DNA from: an uncultured Bacilli bacterium
GTDB taxonomy: Bacteria > Bacillota_I > Bacilli_A > RF39 > UBA660
Direction of reading: 5' to 3'
Assembly: GCA_947626115.1 (NCBI GenBank)
Contig: CANQQX010000012.1
Span: 1 to 35,515, forward strand
DNA length: 35,515 nt
In this document: piece after piece, positions 28,696 through 35,515 of the stretch
How positions within the stretch are numbered: position 1 is the first letter of the stretch
Layout of the letters: each line of letters begins with the position of its first letter
Made by a program: the position numbers and the translations under genes
Notes under the pieces: generated by a model
Told to the model about the DNA's origin: nothing
Database searches by the model: none
Seen by the model: only the letters and a program-made list of their open reading frames with translations

Positions 28696-29178
28696 TTATA
28701 TTACATTATTATTACCAATTAAATTTTTTATAATAGCAATTGCATTATTATGAATATCTACTCCCCATGGACTCATACAATAATTTTTTAAAACTTTAAC
28801 ATTATAATTATTTTCAAATAAATCAACAGCAGTTTTAAGAATACATGCTTCTGTATCAAAACCACATAAATATATTTCATTTATATTATTATCCTTGATA
28901 TATTTTTTTAATTCATCATTTAAAGCTGTATATACTTTTTTATTTAATATTTTATAATCTTTAGTATCTAACATAATTTTTCTATCTTCTTCAGTTAAGC
29001 AACCTTGATAATTTAACTTTTTATACCATGGACTTTCTAAATCATTAATAAATTTAGTAAATAGAACTAAGTCATACTTATTACTATCTATTAAATCTTG
29101 AATTTTTTTAACTACATTTTTATTAGCATCAGTAATAAAACTTTTTTGAACATCAATAACTAATAATAAATTTTTCAT
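28696..29178 (-). CDS. Isochorismatase-family cysteine hydrolase
   Basis: LLLVIDVQKSFI, YTALNDELKKYIKDNNINEIYLCGFDTEACILKTAVDLFENNYNVKVL. Confidence 0.93.
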   Translation of the reverse strand: MKNLLLVIDVQKSFITDANKNVVKKIQDLIDSNKYDLVLFTKFINDLESPWYKKLNYQGCLTEEDRKIMLDTKDYKILNKKVYTALNDELKKYIKDNNINEIYLCGFDTEACILKTAVDLFENNYNVKVLKNYCMSPWGVDIHNNAIAIIKNLIGNNNVI

Positions 29179-29251
29179 AACATCACTTCTATTATAAGAT
29201 TAATATAAATACATTGTAATTAGCAAGAAAATAATAACAAAAAGACACTTT

Positions 29252-29280
29252 TTGACAATTAAATTCTTCTTCTTTATATT
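29252..29280 (+). promoter_or_regulatory. Near-consensus promoter of the lone plus-strand gene
   Basis: TTGACA (29252-29257), 17-nt spacer, TATATT (29275-29280). Confidence 0.7.
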
Positions 29281-29314
29281 TTTGTATGTTATAATAATTA
29301 TTCGAGGTGTAAAA

Positions 29315-29611
29315 ATGAATGAATTAATTAAAAATATTGAAATACTTGCTAATCAAGTTTTAATTACTTTAAAAAAAGATAAAATTACTTATAAGGAATT
29401 TTTAATTGCTTATGAAACATATTTATATATAATAAGATTAGAAGAATATGCATTAGAATTAAATAAATATGAAAGTACCATTAAAAATCTTTTAATAGTA
29501 GCTTCAGTAGAATACAACGATGTATGGGAAAAAATAAATATTGAGCATATTAAATCAGAATTAAATCCTAAAGTGAAAGAAAAAATACCAATAATACCAA
29601 TTAAAAAGTAA
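29315..29611 (+). CDS. Hypothetical protein of about 98 aa (start refined from ORF track 29252)
   Basis: RBS-like GAGGTG just upstream of ATG 29315; TTGACA/TATATT promoter upstream; terminator downstream. Confidence 0.75.
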   Translation: MNELIKNIEILANQVLITLKKDKITYKEFLIAYETYLYIIRLEEYALELNKYESTIKNLLIVASVEYNDVWEKINIEHIKSELNPKVKEKIPIIPIKK

Positions 29612-29615
29612 AAAA

Positions 29616-29638
29616 ATCTACGATTGTAGATCTTTTTA
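29616..29638. terminator. Terminator shared by the convergent plus-strand gene and hpf
   Basis: ATCTAC GATT GTAGAT followed by CTTTTTATTT; A tract on the other side. Confidence 0.65.
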
Positions 29639-30163
29639 TTTAACATTTAATATACCGAATTTATTATCTTTTCTCCGATAAATAACTGATACACATTCTT
29701 CATCAGTATTTTTGAATACAAAGAAATCATGATTTAATAGTTCCATTTGTAAAATAGCTTCTTCTTCATCCATTGGTTTACTATCAACATCTTTTCTTTT
29801 AACTATTTTTAAATCTTCTTCTTCATCAGTATCAAAATCAAAACTTAATTCAGGTACTTCAACTTTTTCATATCTCTTTTTAAGTCTTGTTTTATTTTTT
29901 CTAATTTGACCTTCTAATTTATCGACAACTAAATCAATCGCTGCATATAAATCTTGGTGAGATTCTTCTGCTCTTAAAATAAATTTATTTAAAGGTATGG
30001 TTACTTCAATTGTTTGTAAATTATTTTTACTTCTAATTACTACTTTGCAATTAATATTACTGGCATTTTCATAGTATTTGTCTAATCTTCCTAATTTTTC
30101 TTCGATGTAATTCTTAATTGCCTTAGTTACTGCTAGTTTGTCTCCCCTAATAGTATAATTCAT
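29636..30163 (-). CDS. hpf: Long-form ribosome hibernation-promoting factor
   Basis: MNYTIRGDKLAVTKAIKNYIEEKLGRLDKYY..., LYAAIDLVVDKLEGQIRKNKTRLKK, C-terminal domain KPMDEEEAILQMELLNHDFFVFKN. Confidence 0.95.
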   Translation of the reverse strand: MNYTIRGDKLAVTKAIKNYIEEKLGRLDKYYENASNINCKVVIRSKNNLQTIEVTIPLNKFILRAEESHQDLYAAIDLVVDKLEGQIRKNKTRLKKRYEKVEVPELSFDFDTDEEEDLKIVKRKDVDSKPMDEEEAILQMELLNHDFFVFKNTDEECVSVIYRRKDNKFGILNVK

Positions 30164-30215
30164 GATATCACTCTCTTAATTTAAGTATATCATAAAAGTA
30201 TCTTTTTCCCAAATA

Positions 30216-30241
30216 AAAAAACTATTAGGCAATAGTTTTTT
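30216..30241 (-). terminator. csp intrinsic terminator overlapping the last codons and stop
   Basis: Minus strand AAAAAACTATT GCCT AATAGTTTTTT TATTT, 11-bp stem. Confidence 0.8.
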
Positions 30242-30446
30242 GTTCTTCTACTACATCAACTGCTTGTAATCCTTTGGATGTTTCTACTAATTTAAAGTTT
30301 ACTAGAGCTCCTTCGCATAAAGTTTTATAACCTTCCTTCACAATTGCTGAATAGTGAACAAAAATATCATCTAAATCTTCATACTCAATAAATCCATAAC
30401 CTTTATCATTGTTGAACCACTTAACTTTTCCTTGCATACTTCCCAC
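30225..30446 (-). CDS. csp: Cold-shock domain protein
   Basis: GKVKWFNNDKGYGFIEYEDLDDIFVHYSAI. Confidence 0.96.
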   Translation of the reverse strand: MGSMQGKVKWFNNDKGYGFIEYEDLDDIFVHYSAIVKEGYKTLCEGALVNFKLVETSKGLQAVDVVEEQKTIA

Positions 30447-30596
30447 CTCTTTTCTTCAATTAAATTATGACATTATCACTATTTAAATTCAAGAAAATTC
30501 GTATGCCAAAATTCGACATTTTTTTACCGTGGGACTTTAACATAATATCAAAATATTTAGAAAATTAAAAGTGCTTTTTTAATATTTTTATACACT

Positions 30597-31250
30597 TTAC
30601 AGATTTTGTAAAATTAAATTTAATATTAAATTAGCACTTTCTTCATAATAATAATAGTTAATTTTTTCTTTATCTAGCTTACTGGTTATATCTAAAAAAG
30701 ATTTACCAAATAAATAAACATTTTTCTTTTTTAATAATTTTATATAATCAGTAATAAATACACTTGTTATATTATTATTTAGTAACATTAGCATATCAAT
30801 ATTACCTTTATGATTTTGGTAATAGAAATAAAAATAGGTATCATTATAATTTATAATTAAATTATTTTTATTAACATTTAAATAGTTTATTTCATTTACA
30901 AATTTAATGTTTTTATAATTGAGTTCTTCAAAAACATCTGTTAATACTTTCTTATCTTCTTTAGTATAACTAGAATTTATAATAATTGTAATCGTATTAT
31001 TAAAAATATTCTTATTTAATTTATTATCTCCAATTATTTTACTAAATCTTTTAATAAACTTATCTCTATCAATAATATGACCATTTAATAGAGTATCTTT
31101 ATAAGGTTTAATTACTAATATTTTATTTAATTTTTTATTCCAAAAATTTATATAATCATCTAAGTATAAAATGTTTTCCATCATTATTCTCCTTAAGAAA
31201 AAAATCCTTAACGGATTAATTTTCTGTATAATCAGTAATTTTTGTACCAA
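30597..31250 (-). CDS. Divergent, probably non-catalytic actin/MreB-fold protein; true start probably MMENILYLD or MENILYLD near 31185
   Basis: LVIKPYKDTLLNGHIIDRDKFIKRF aligns with MreB IRPLKDGVIADFDVTEAML; TIIINSSYTKEDKKVLTDVFEELNYKNIKFVNE with the VPSGVTEVEKRAV...IEEP region; KKNVYLFGKSFLDITSKL with GIVLTGGGALLRGL. Confidence 0.5.
   Translation of the reverse strand: MVQKLLIIQKINPLRIFFLRRIMMENILYLDDYINFWNKKLNKILVIKPYKDTLLNGHIIDRDKFIKRFSKIIGDNKLNKNIFNNTITIIINSSYTKEDKKVLTDVFEELNYKNIKFVNEINYLNVNKNNLIINYNDTYFYFYYQNHKGNIDMLMLLNNNITSVFITDYIKLLKKKNVYLFGKSFLDITSKLDKEKINYYYYEESANLILNLILQNL
31196..31217 (-). terminator. Small terminator hairpin at the spoIIQ-like stop codon
   Basis: Minus strand AATCC GTTAA GGATT TTTTT. 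Confidence 0.5.
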
Positions 31251-31854
31251 TAAATTCTTCCGGATTCATAAGTTTATTGTCGCGATATACTTCAAATAGG
31301 AAAGTCTTTTTTGTATTCATTATTTCATTTACTTTACTAGTACCTAAAATTGTTTCACTAGCAACTTCATCACCTACTGATACTTCAATATTATCTAGGC
31401 CATAATAATAAGTTCTTACACTTTGAGTATGTTCAAGAACAATACATTTACCAAAAAATTCATCATCAAGTATTTCACTTACTTTGCCATCGGCAACTGC
31501 TTTTACTTCAAACTCATCATCGCTTGAATATAAAATACCAGTATTAGGTAGATAAGTATTTTCATAGAAGATTAAACTTTTTTGTTGCGTTGCTTCATCA
31601 GCATCTTTACTATAGTAGTGAACACTTATCTCGCCTTCACCTTCTGCAACTGGAGATGCCATATCACTACTTGCGACTGTATCTTCTACTATCACAGATT
31701 CAACATTATCATCTAAAATATCAGTACCATAATTATAATCTTTAGATGTTAATGATAAATCATGACCAAGTAAGATAACTCCTGTAAAAATGCTTATTGT
31801 AATTAGTAAATACAAAGTAGGTAAGACAAATCCTTTTAACTTTCTTTTCTTCAT
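31216..31854 (-). CDS. SpoIIQ-like M23/LytM-fold protein
   Basis: N-terminal TM segment; KAVADGKVSEILDDEFFGKCIVLEHTQSVRTYYYGLDNIEVSVGDEVASETILGTS (HxH replaced by YYY); located just after spoIID. Confidence 0.8.
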   Translation of the reverse strand: MKKRKLKGFVLPTLYLLITISIFTGVILLGHDLSLTSKDYNYGTDILDDNVESVIVEDTVASSDMASPVAEGEGEISVHYYSKDADEATQQKSLIFYENTYLPNTGILYSSDDEFEVKAVADGKVSEILDDEFFGKCIVLEHTQSVRTYYYGLDNIEVSVGDEVASETILGTSKVNEIMNTKKTFLFEVYRDNKLMNPEEFIGTKITDYTEN

Positions 31855-31902
31855 TAATTCACCATCCTACTTAAAGTATTAACTAATTTTTAATCTTTAT
31901 AC

Positions 31903-32808
31903 TTAAATAGGAGCAATTTCAATATTTTTATAATAATATTTCAAAATTTTATCATAAGTATAACCGGCATTCGCCATTCCATTAGCACCATATTGACTCA
32001 TACCAACCCCATGACCATAGCCTCTAGTTGTAATAGTTACCTTATCACCATCTACATCTATATCAAAATCAGTTGATCTAAGGCCGAGAAGACTTCGAAA
32101 ATTAGTACCCTTAAATTCTTTACCACTTACTACTAATGTATTAACACGATTGGTATTACTTCGTTTAATATCGGTAAATGTTAAGTTATCACAACTGATT
32201 TGTAGTTTTTCACATATCTCGTTTTTAGTAAATTCTTTGGTATAGGTAAAATTTTTTAAATTATTATTATCATAAGTTGAAGGAACACTTTGTAAATAAT
32301 CTCTATCTTCACTAAATACTAGACTAACATCTTCGGTAAAACCATTACTCATCGCAAAATAATAGGCTTCCACTATTTCATCATTGTAATACATTACTTC
32401 ACCGTTTGTAGCATTAACAGCATTTTTAACTTTAGTATAATACTTATCAAAATCATCAAGCCATTTATTTTTCATCTCATCAACTGTAATATAACTTTGG
32501 TTAGAAACATCTGTTACCACATCATAAGTTTTGTCACTACTAGCAATTTTATAAGCAGCATAAGTACGAGCCGCTACAGCTTGAGCTTTAAGTGCTTCAT
32601 CATTAAAAGATGCTGGCATTTCCGCTGCTACTACGCCAACTATATAATCTTCTAATTCTAATTTACTAATATTGTTTGTTTTCGAATCTAAAACACTTAT
32701 CTTTTTATTAGCTTTAGTATTAAAAAAAGTAGTATGGGTACTACTACTTACAAATACTAAAATTAAACTTAATGCTATAGTTATTACTAGAAGTATTCTA
32801 TTTTGCAT
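31903..32808 (-). CDS. spoIID: SpoIID/LytB-type lytic transglycosylase
   Basis: LELEDYIVGVVAAEMPASFNDEALKAQAVAARTYA, TTRGYGHGVGMSQYGANGMANAGYTYDKILKYYYKN. Confidence 0.94.
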   Translation of the reverse strand: MQNRILLVITIALSLILVFVSSSTHTTFFNTKANKKISVLDSKTNNISKLELEDYIVGVVAAEMPASFNDEALKAQAVAARTYAAYKIASSDKTYDVVTDVSNQSYITVDEMKNKWLDDFDKYYTKVKNAVNATNGEVMYYNDEIVEAYYFAMSNGFTEDVSLVFSEDRDYLQSVPSTYDNNNLKNFTYTKEFTKNEICEKLQISCDNLTFTDIKRSNTNRVNTLVVSGKEFKGTNFRSLLGLRSTDFDIDVDGDKVTITTRGYGHGVGMSQYGANGMANAGYTYDKILKYYYKNIEIAPI

Positions 32809-32820
32809 TGCTATTCTCCT

Positions 32821-33024
32821 TTATAAATTTAGAAAATCTACAACAAAATTAGTTAACAAATAAGATAACGCAATACTTAAACACATAAACAATAATTTAG
32901 CTTCAACCGCTTTATTCTTTCGCATTATGCTATTAAAATTGATACCTGATAAAACAAATATACTTAAAAATAGAAATATAGCATATAAATACATTTTATA
33001 ATTCATTATATTCTCCATTTTCAT
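32821..33024 (-). CDS. DUF1146-family small membrane protein (YwzB-like); true start probably downstream of 33024
   Basis: Two TM segments, GINFNSIMRKNKAVEAKLLFMCLSIALSYLLTNFVVDFL. Confidence 0.75.
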   Translation of the reverse strand: MKMENIMNYKMYLYAIFLFLSIFVLSGINFNSIMRKNKAVEAKLLFMCLSIALSYLLTNFVVDFLNL

Positions 33025-33466
33025 ATTTTATGATACTATCAATTCTTTTTAAATATCTTGGAATTGATGCTGGTTCTGTTTCAATAAATGTATCAACTAT
33101 TTCCTTAGCTAAATCAATACCTAGATTTGCACCGATAGCTAAAACATTTGCCCCATTATGATTTTTACCTTTAAAAGCATCTTCAACAGATGTTGCTCTA
33201 ACACAACGAATACCTTTTACTTTATTGGCAGCAATTGACATACCAACACCATTACCACAAATTAAAATACCTAAAGCATCTTTATTATCTCTTACTAATT
33301 CACTTAATTTAAATGCAAATACAGGATAATCATCATAATCACTATTAGGAATACCTATTTCTTTTATATCGATATTTTTATTTTGTAAATAATTAAATAA
33401 TTCTTTTTTGATTTCTACTCCTAAATGATCACATGCAATATAAACAGTCATTTTATCACTCTCCAA
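32996..33466 (-). CDS. rpiB: Ribose-5-phosphate isomerase B
   Basis: IACDHLGVEIKKEL, DDYPVFA, GILICGNGVGMSIAANKVKGIRCVRATSVEDAFKGKNHNGANVLAIGA. Confidence 0.95.
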   Translation of the reverse strand: MESDKMTVYIACDHLGVEIKKELFNYLQNKNIDIKEIGIPNSDYDDYPVFAFKLSELVRDNKDALGILICGNGVGMSIAANKVKGIRCVRATSVEDAFKGKNHNGANVLAIGANLGIDLAKEIVDTFIETEPASIPRYLKRIDSIIKYENGEYNEL

Positions 33467-33657
33467 ATTAATTATATCAAATATGTTAAATTAATTAAAG
33501 TTATGAATGAGCTTTTAAGTGTCTAATATTGTCGGACGATTTTTATTTACATATATTACCTTTTATATTTTAATAGAGACTTATGGAAGTGTGAATGGCA
33601 TCGCCTTAGCTTAATTTTTTTAGGGGCTATTAAATTTTAGATTATAATAAATTAATA

Positions 33658-33683
33658 ACCTTATTTTTTGCTTAAAATAAGGT
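33658..33683 (+). terminator. Hairpin ACCTTATTTT-TTGCTT-AAAATAAGGT, terminator-like
   Basis: 10-bp perfect stem, 6-nt loop, followed on the plus strand by ACTTTTATTTTT. Confidence 0.65.
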
Positions 33684-33753
33684 ACTTTTATTTTTAATTA
33701 AATTATTATAAATTAAAAAATCATATAAATAGTAATTTGTATGAGTTATTATT

Positions 33754-34254
33754 TTAAATATTTATTAACACATTGTTTTTTGTATTCCAATAAAATAATT
33801 CTATATTTCCTTTTAAATCTTTAATTTCCTTTTGAAATTCTTTAGGTAAATTTTTTATATCTTTATTATAATTATAATTTTCATCAATTTTAGTTTCTGA
33901 TAATCCACTATATAACCATCTCTTTTTACTATTTATAATTATTACACATTTTTCATTTGTTAAAATATCAATTAAATCTTGGCATAATATTTTATAACCA
34001 TCTTCTTCACCAAAATAATGTGAATGCCATTTATAATATGTTAAAGTAAATTCTCCTTTATTTTCTAAATCGATATATATTGGATATTCACATTTTGGAT
34101 TAGGTATTGTGATACAAATATCTCCTTCATTCAAATACTCGTATTCACTTTCAATATTTGAAGTATGAACATCATATTTATAATTAAATTTTTCTATTAA
34201 AGAGCATAGTTCTCGTTCTTTATCTACTGGATTTATTTCAATGTTATTTTCCAT
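33754..34254 (-). CDS. Hypothetical protein
   Basis: Intact 166-aa ORF with upstream purine-rich RBS (complement of TCCTCCT near 34261); no family recognised. Confidence 0.65.
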   Translation of the reverse strand: MENNIEINPVDKERELCSLIEKFNYKYDVHTSNIESEYEYLNEGDICITIPNPKCEYPIYIDLENKGEFTLTYYKWHSHYFGEEDGYKILCQDLIDILTNEKCVIIINSKKRWLYSGLSETKIDENYNYNKDIKNLPKEFQKEIKDLKGNIELFYWNTKNNVLINI

Positions 34255-34322
34255 TTTTAATCCTCCTCTTTATACAAATTACTATTTGTTTTACTAAATA
34301 TTATATCAATTTTTTTAAAATA

Positions 34323-34350
34323 AAAATAGTCCTATACTAGCAACTATTTT
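34323..34350 (-). terminator. Hairpin AAAATAGT ... ACTATTTT, probable terminator of ORF 34498..35358
   Basis: 8-bp perfect stem followed by U-rich tract on the minus strand. Confidence 0.45.
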
Positions 34351-34369
34351 AAAAAAAATTCCATTTGAA

Positions 34370-34397
34370 AACAACTTACAATAGTTTGCAAGTTGTT
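34370..34397. terminator. Hairpin AACAACTT ... AAGTTGTT
   Basis: 8-bp perfect stem, 12-nt loop, between ORFs. Confidence 0.4.
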
Positions 34398-34497
34398 ATT
34401 TTGTAAAACAATAATAGTTTCCTAACGATGAGAAATTTTCTTATTTTTTTAAAATACTTTTTATTAATAATCACTTAAAGGCATTTATTTTTTCTAT

Positions 34498-35358
34498 TTA
34501 TCTTCTCTTGATTCCACTATTATAATTATTTTTACTATTTTTAGAATAATTATAGTCTCTATACATTATTTCATCAATTTCATCTGTAGATAAAGTAAGG
34601 CCTAATTTTTTATTAAATTCATTTATAAATCTTTTAGACCGTTCATATCCTCTTTCAGGAATAGTGTTTTTTGAATATAACAATTTGAGTGCTGTAAGTT
34701 GTAATATTCTATGCCTTAATTCCATATCAGCATTATGGTCATAAATACATTCTTTTAATTCAGTAAAGTCTAGTTTATCTGAATATTTTTCATTAAAAAT
34801 TGATAATAATTCATCCAATTTTATACTTTCACTATTATTTAAATATTCATCTATTTCAAAATCTTTTTCTACTTCACCTGTAATATAGTCAGCATGAATT
34901 AGAAAAAATGGTAATGTTCTAAATGTATTACAATTATCTTTGTTTTTTTTACTTATGGACATAAATATTTGGATTTTTGAACCTACTTCCTTGCCATCTT
35001 CATAAATTGGAGTTTGTCCCCAACCTTTTGCTCTATATCCACATTCCATTAAACATAATTGATTATGTGGTAATCTAAAAAATAATTGTCGAACATCCAT
35101 TACTTGAGAAATTCGTTTAATATCTTGAAAATCCAAATATCTTGTACCTTCATAGTATGCTAATTCTCTTTCAGGATATTTAATTTCATACCAATTAACG
35201 ATACTATCAATTAAATTTTGTAATTCTTCAATGCTTATATAACAATGATAACCGTCAACTATTGTATTTTTTAACCAATTTAAAAATTCTTGATTTTTTT
35301 CTATTTCATAATCTCTTGTATCTTGTTGATAAAATTTTTCTGTTTGTGCAATAGTCAT
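34498..35358 (-). CDS. Hypothetical protein
   Basis: 286-aa intact ORF; RBS GGGAGG; no family recognised. Confidence 0.7.
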   Translation of the reverse strand: MTIAQTEKFYQQDTRDYEIEKNQEFLNWLKNTIVDGYHCYISIEELQNLIDSIVNWYEIKYPERELAYYEGTRYLDFQDIKRISQVMDVRQLFFRLPHNQLCLMECGYRAKGWGQTPIYEDGKEVGSKIQIFMSISKKNKDNCNTFRTLPFFLIHADYITGEVEKDFEIDEYLNNSESIKLDELLSIFNEKYSDKLDFTELKECIYDHNADMELRHRILQLTALKLLYSKNTIPERGYERSKRFINEFNKKLGLTLSTDEIDEIMYRDYNYSKNSKNNYNSGIKRR

Positions 35359-35442
35359 TATAAAAACCTCCCTGTTACTTGCTTGTTATAACATAATTAC
35401 GGGTAAAAATCAATAAAAATTACTTATGTTAATTCATCTTCT

Positions 35443-35496
35443 TACTTGGACAAGTAAAAGCAATTATTATAAAAGCAGTTGCATTTACTTGTCCAA
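35443..35496. promoter_or_regulatory. Inverted repeat/operator-like sites upstream of ORF 34498..35358
   Basis: TTACTTGGACAAGTAA palindrome at 35443-35458; larger stem TTGGACAAGTAAAAGCAA (35446-35463) against TTGCATTTACTTGTCCAA (35479-35496) with one mismatch. Confidence 0.7.
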
Positions 35497-35515
35497 AATA
35501 AATTGCATTAAGTTG

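Noticed and set aside
29410-29646. Minus-strand ORF 29410..29646
   Set aside because: Antisense to the better supported plus-strand gene 29315..29611, which has promoter, RBS and terminator.
32672-32863. Plus-strand ORF 32672..32863
   Set aside because: Antisense to the spoIID N-terminus and the DUF1146 gene.
1-35515. CRISPR arrays, tRNA or rRNA genes
   Set aside because: No regularly spaced direct repeats, no tRNA cloverleaf-like GGTTCGANTCC-type T-arm and no rRNA-like GC-rich block was seen by eye; a tRNAscan/Infernal run would be needed for certainty.

Overview
This is a very AT-rich window, most consistent with a low-GC Bacilli/Mollicutes-like Firmicute (inferred from gene content). Almost all genes lie on the minus strand. 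The conserved backbone is rpiB, DUF1146, spoIID, a spoIIQ-like M23 gene, a degenerate actin/MreB-like gene, a cold-shock gene, hpf, secA, prfB, tilS, ftsH and secG. Accessory material interrupts the hpf-secA-prfB order: an operon of small enzymes (24.7-29.2 kb); an island (15.9-22.0 kb) with an HNH-type restriction-modification system whose methyltransferase fuses m5C and amino-methyltransferase domains, two GNATs, a RhuM-family protein and a KilA-N protein; and a 1346-aa protein with a C-terminal OAS/CCA-like nucleotidyltransferase domain. An intact IS1182-like transposase lies at the left end. Strongest observations: the prfB programmed frameshift (real start at 7561), the fused dual methyltransferase with overlapping divergent promoters, the giant nucleotidyltransferase with a terminator-like hairpin over its ribosome-binding site, a degenerate MreB-like protein at the spoIID/spoIIQ locus, a C8 tract forming the spacer of a putative promoter next to the IS end, and an orphan attenuator-like cassette near 33.5-33.7 kb. 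I saw no rRNA, tRNA or CRISPR array. All family calls come from reading motifs; no database search was possible.
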